Shown here: positions 61,483 to 64,000 of the stretch, in pieces
Numbering within the stretch: the stretch's first letter is position 1
Layout: each line of letters begins with the position of its first letter
DNA from: Pedobacter cryophilus
Lineage (GTDB): Bacteria > Bacteroidota > Bacteroidia > Sphingobacteriales > Sphingobacteriaceae
Assembly (NCBI RefSeq): GCF_005116455.1
Contig: NZ_SWBP01000001.1
Span: forward strand, 248,001 to 312,000
Reading direction: 5' to 3'
Length of the DNA: 64,000 nucleotides
Position numbers and translations under genes: made by a program
The notes under the pieces: model-generated
Told to the model about the DNA's origin: nothing
What the model saw: only the letters and a program-made list of their open reading frames with translations
The model's database searches: none

Positions 61483-63132
61483 ATGAACAAGACTATTATA
61501 ATAAATATAAGTGGGGTAATCTTTCATATTGAAGAAGACGCCTATGAGATGCTTAAAAATTACATGAATGAGATCAAAAGACATTTTTCTTCTTATCAAG
61601 ATAATTTTGAGATCATTACCGACATTGAAAACAGAATTGCTGAAATGTTTACTGAGTTACTAGAAAAAGAAAGTAAACAAGTAATTGTTACTGCTGATGT
61701 AGTTTTAGTAACCTCTAAAATGGGGAATACAGAAGATTTTGGAGACGACAATGCATCGGATTTTGAGCCAAACCCAACGGCCGATCCCATTGAAAACAAA
61801 AGAAAACTTTTTAGAGATATTGATGACCGAGTAATTGGCGGAGTATGTTCTGGCGTTGGTCATTATTTTGGGATAGAAGCCAGATGGATAAGAATTGCCT
61901 TTTTTGTGCTTTTCATCTTTTATGGCTTTGGCCTTTTCCCTTACCTATTACTTTGGATTATTATGCCAAAAGCGGTAAGTAGAACTGATAAAATGGAAAT
62001 GAAAGGTGAGAAAATAAACCTTCAGGCTTTTCAAAAAAATGTGGAGGAAGAGCTTCAGGCAGTCACACATAATATTTCTAAAGCTCATGAATATGCTAAA
62101 CCAGGCTTAGGTAGATTAGGCTCTTTTATAAGAGATGTGGTTACTGGTTTGTTAAAATTTTTAGGTGGTACAGGAAAACTAATCCTAAAAATTATTGGTG
62201 TTTTGATCATCACTTTTGTTGGATTTTTACTTATCGCCGCTTTTATTGCGCTATTAGTGTTTTTAGGTTATGCTGGTAATACAGATGTTTCTACCATTTT
62301 TCCTATTAATGCACTTACGCCGGCACTAAGACCAGCCATATACGTTTGTGCTTTCTTGGTTATTTTTATTCCGCTTTTAGGGATTATCCTTTTCATTATA
62401 AGAGTACTTTTTAATAGCAGAAAACTAACCAGAACCATTGGTTTTAGCCTATTAATGACCTGGGTTTTAGCCTTAGCTGTTGGCATCTTTTGTATTGCCA
62501 AAAATGCTACAGATTTTAAAGAAGAAGCCAGCTTTAGCGAAGCCACAGGATTAAAAACTAACACGCAAAATATTTATTACCTACAAATGGGCGAAGAAAG
62601 AACCATACAAGAGGATTTTGTAGATGGCAATAGAACCAAAATTATTACTATAACAGGAAATGACAGAGATTTTGATACGCCAAACAGAGTTGATATTGAT
62701 TTACATTTAGTAGAAAGTGGTACACCTACTTTAACCAAAACATATTCGGCAAGAGGTAAAAACTTTGATATGGCTTTGCGTAATGCTAGGCAAATAGAAT
62801 ATTATTATACCCAAAAAGATTCTCTATTAGTTTTTGATTCTCACTCTGAATTAAAAGAAGGAAGTTTATGGCGCAACCAAGAGGTTAGATTAAAACTCAA
62901 TATCCCAATTGGAACAGTCCTCTATATTCAAAAACAATTTGCTAGTCGCTTTTTCCAAAGTCAAATGTATGATTGTTTAGACTATGATGATGACAATGAG
63001 GATTTGATTAAAGTTGTGGCCACTAAAGAAGGTTTTACCTGCCAAAAAACAGATAAAGCAATAGCAAGACAAAAAGAGTATAACCAAGAAAATGAAATTA
63101 AAGACTCGGTAAGCACTATACTTAAATTTTAA
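61483..63132 (+). CDS. PspC-domain membrane protein
   Basis: 549 residues: N-terminal soluble part (1-105), a PspC domain (about 107-165: KRKLFRDIDDRVIGGVCSGVGHYFG ... LLWIIMPK), further membrane segments (about 235-345) and a long extracytoplasmic beta-rich part. PspC-like proteins act in phage-shock/envelope stress. Coupled to padR, so its expression is likely PadR-controlled; this pairing is common in Bacteroidetes. Confidence 0.88.
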   Translation: MNKTIIINISGVIFHIEEDAYEMLKNYMNEIKRHFSSYQDNFEIITDIENRIAEMFTELLEKESKQVIVTADVVLVTSKMGNTEDFGDDNASDFEPNPTADPIENKRKLFRDIDDRVIGGVCSGVGHYFGIEARWIRIAFFVLFIFYGFGLFPYLLLWIIMPKAVSRTDKMEMKGEKINLQAFQKNVEEELQAVTHNISKAHEYAKPGLGRLGSFIRDVVTGLLKFLGGTGKLILKIIGVLIITFVGFLLIAAFIALLVFLGYAGNTDVSTIFPINALTPALRPAIYVCAFLVIFIPLLGIILFIIRVLFNSRKLTRTIGFSLLMTWVLALAVGIFCIAKNATDFKEEASFSEATGLKTNTQNIYYLQMGEERTIQEDFVDGNRTKIITITGNDRDFDTPNRVDIDLHLVESGTPTLTKTYSARGKNFDMALRNARQIEYYYTQKDSLLVFDSHSELKEGSLWRNQEVRLKLNIPIGTVLYIQKQFASRFFQSQMYDCLDYDDDNEDLIKVVATKEGFTCQKTDKAIARQKEYNQENEIKDSVSTILKF

Positions 63133-63198
63133 AAATTTTTAGCCAAAAGGTGTAACCTTTTTTAAAGTTTATACATCTAATCTAAAAACACAAACTCA

Positions 63199-63264
63199 CC
63201 CGTTAAGAAATCTTAACAATTTGATAATCAAATTAAAAGAAAATTTTAGGATTTTCTTAACGGG
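63199..63264 (+). promoter_or_regulatory. competing inverted repeats upstream of receptor gene
   Basis: CCCGTTAAGAAA (63199-63210) pairs perfectly with TTTCTTAACGGG (63253-63264). The same GTTAAG can instead pair with CTTAAC at 63212-63217 in a short local hairpin. The region lies 17 nt before the ATG at 63281. Could be an operator with three half-sites or alternative RNA folds. Confidence 0.5.
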
Positions 63265-63280
63265 ATAAATATTGCTCAAA

Positions 63281-64000
63281 ATGAAGACTTTAAAAACTTT
63301 AATTTACATTTTTGTCGCCCTCTTTACCATTGGAAAAGTAAGCGCACAAAACACAACCCGCATCAATGGAAAAGCCGAATTAAAAAACGGAAGCTCGGCA
63401 GATTTTGCCACCATTACTTTATATAAATCTGCAGATTCTACTTTAGTTAAAGGAGGTTTTAGTGATGATAGCGGAAAATTTACCTTCGAAAACATCAAAT
63501 CTGGATCTTATTATATTGAAGTGAGTTTAATGGGATTTCAAAATACAAAATCCGCGTTTTTTGAGGTGAACGGACAAGAGAAATTAGATCTCCCAACTAT
63601 AATATTAACTGATCAGAGTAGAAGTTTAAAAGAAGTTGTAGTAACAGCAAGTAAGCCTTTTATAGAAAGAAAATTAGATAAAATGGTGATGAATGTTGAA
63701 AACAGCAGTTTAAACGTAGGGAACAATGCCTTAGAAATACTTGAAAAAGCACCTGGTGTAACTATAGATAAAGATGATAATCTGGCTATGAAAGGGAAAC
63801 AAGGCGTTTTAGTGATGATGGATGGAAAACCAACCTATATGAGCAATGCTGATTTGGCTAATATGCTACGTAATACGCCTAGCGCAAACATTGAAAGTAT
63901 TGAGCTCATCACCAATCCATCTGCTAAATATGATGCTGCCGGAAATGCAGGTATCATCAATATCAAAACCAAGAAAAATAAAAATTATGGTTTAAACGGA
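63281..64000 (+). CDS. outer-membrane beta-barrel (TonB-dependent receptor-like) protein, 3' end outside window
   Basis: 240 codons visible from ATG 63281, open to the edge. Signal peptide ending VSAQ, a carboxypeptidase-regulatory-like domain (INGKAELKNGSSADFATI ... IEVSLMGFQN), then EVVVTASKPFIERKLDKMV and a plug-like part (LEKAPGVTIDKDDN, VLVMMDGKPTYMSNADL, NPSAKYDAAGNAGIINI). This is the Bacteroidetes outer-membrane beta-barrel family related to TonB receptors. Not part of a SusCD pair as far as can be seen. Ligand unknown. Confidence 0.9.
   Translation, partial: MKTLKTLIYIFVALFTIGKVSAQNTTRINGKAELKNGSSADFATITLYKSADSTLVKGGFSDDSGKFTFENIKSGSYYIEVSLMGFQNTKSAFFEVNGQEKLDLPTIILTDQSRSLKEVVVTASKPFIERKLDKMVMNVENSSLNVGNNALEILEKAPGVTIDKDDNLAMKGKQGVLVMMDGKPTYMSNADLANMLRNTPSANIESIELITNPSAKYDAAGNAGIINIKTKKNKNYGLNG

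Overview
The window is AT-rich chromosomal DNA of a Bacteroidetes bacterium, most likely a Sphingobacteriaceae member close to Pedobacter. Supporting signs are a SusC/SusD pair, a type IX secretion C-terminal sorting domain, an N-acylornithine transcarbamylase (ArgF') arginine pathway, recurrent TAnnTTTG -7 promoter boxes and few Shine-Dalgarno sites. No tools were run: all family assignments are by eye and memory.

Layout. 1-7269 (minus) is the 5' part of a giant collagen-like surface protein that runs off the window. 7860-18313 is a housekeeping mix: LutB-type protein, SprT-like protease, lipoprotein, fused 2-oxoacid dehydrogenase E1, alkyltransferase-like protein, TrmB, GDP-fucose synthase, a YtxH/holin-like envelope operon, AI-2E family permease and an outer-membrane protein. 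18376-24540 (minus) is a four-gene signalling operon (sigma54 activator, membrane PAS histidine kinase, single-domain receiver, and a receiver-PAS-kinase whose phospho-acceptor His is Asn). 24667-27853 holds enoyl-CoA hydratase, a B12-binding protein, a TPR protein and a desaturase.

27944-39703 is the arginine locus. An apparent Arg-rich leader peptide precedes a GNAT acyltransferase, argG, argC, argD, argF', argB, proC, argE and argH, which together form a complete linear pathway through N-acylated (probably succinylated) intermediates. Almost every gene junction carries a different small repeat or insertion: heptamer repeats, REP-like inverted-repeat pairs that encode the ends of ArgG, ArgF' and ArgB, a decayed toxin-antitoxin pair, a ~100-bp modular repeat, and a Fic gene flanked on both sides by matching triads of palindromes with exact 35-bp spacing. 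The Fic/palindrome cassette is the best candidate for an undescribed system.

39726-43397 (minus) is a 5-oxoprolinase operon (pxpB-pxpC-pxpA) with an Nramp-like transporter that lacks the metal-binding motifs. 43470-52375 is bounded by tRNA-Arg(CCT) and a 35-bp copy of part of it (34/35 identical), as expected for an integration site; it carries a 2157-residue type IX-secreted surface protein built from three repeated modules, a small membrane protein and a TPR-HTH regulator. 52422-64000 has metG, LD-carboxypeptidase, a DoxX protein, a SusD/SusC pair, a PadR-PspC operon and the start of an outer-membrane beta-barrel receptor.
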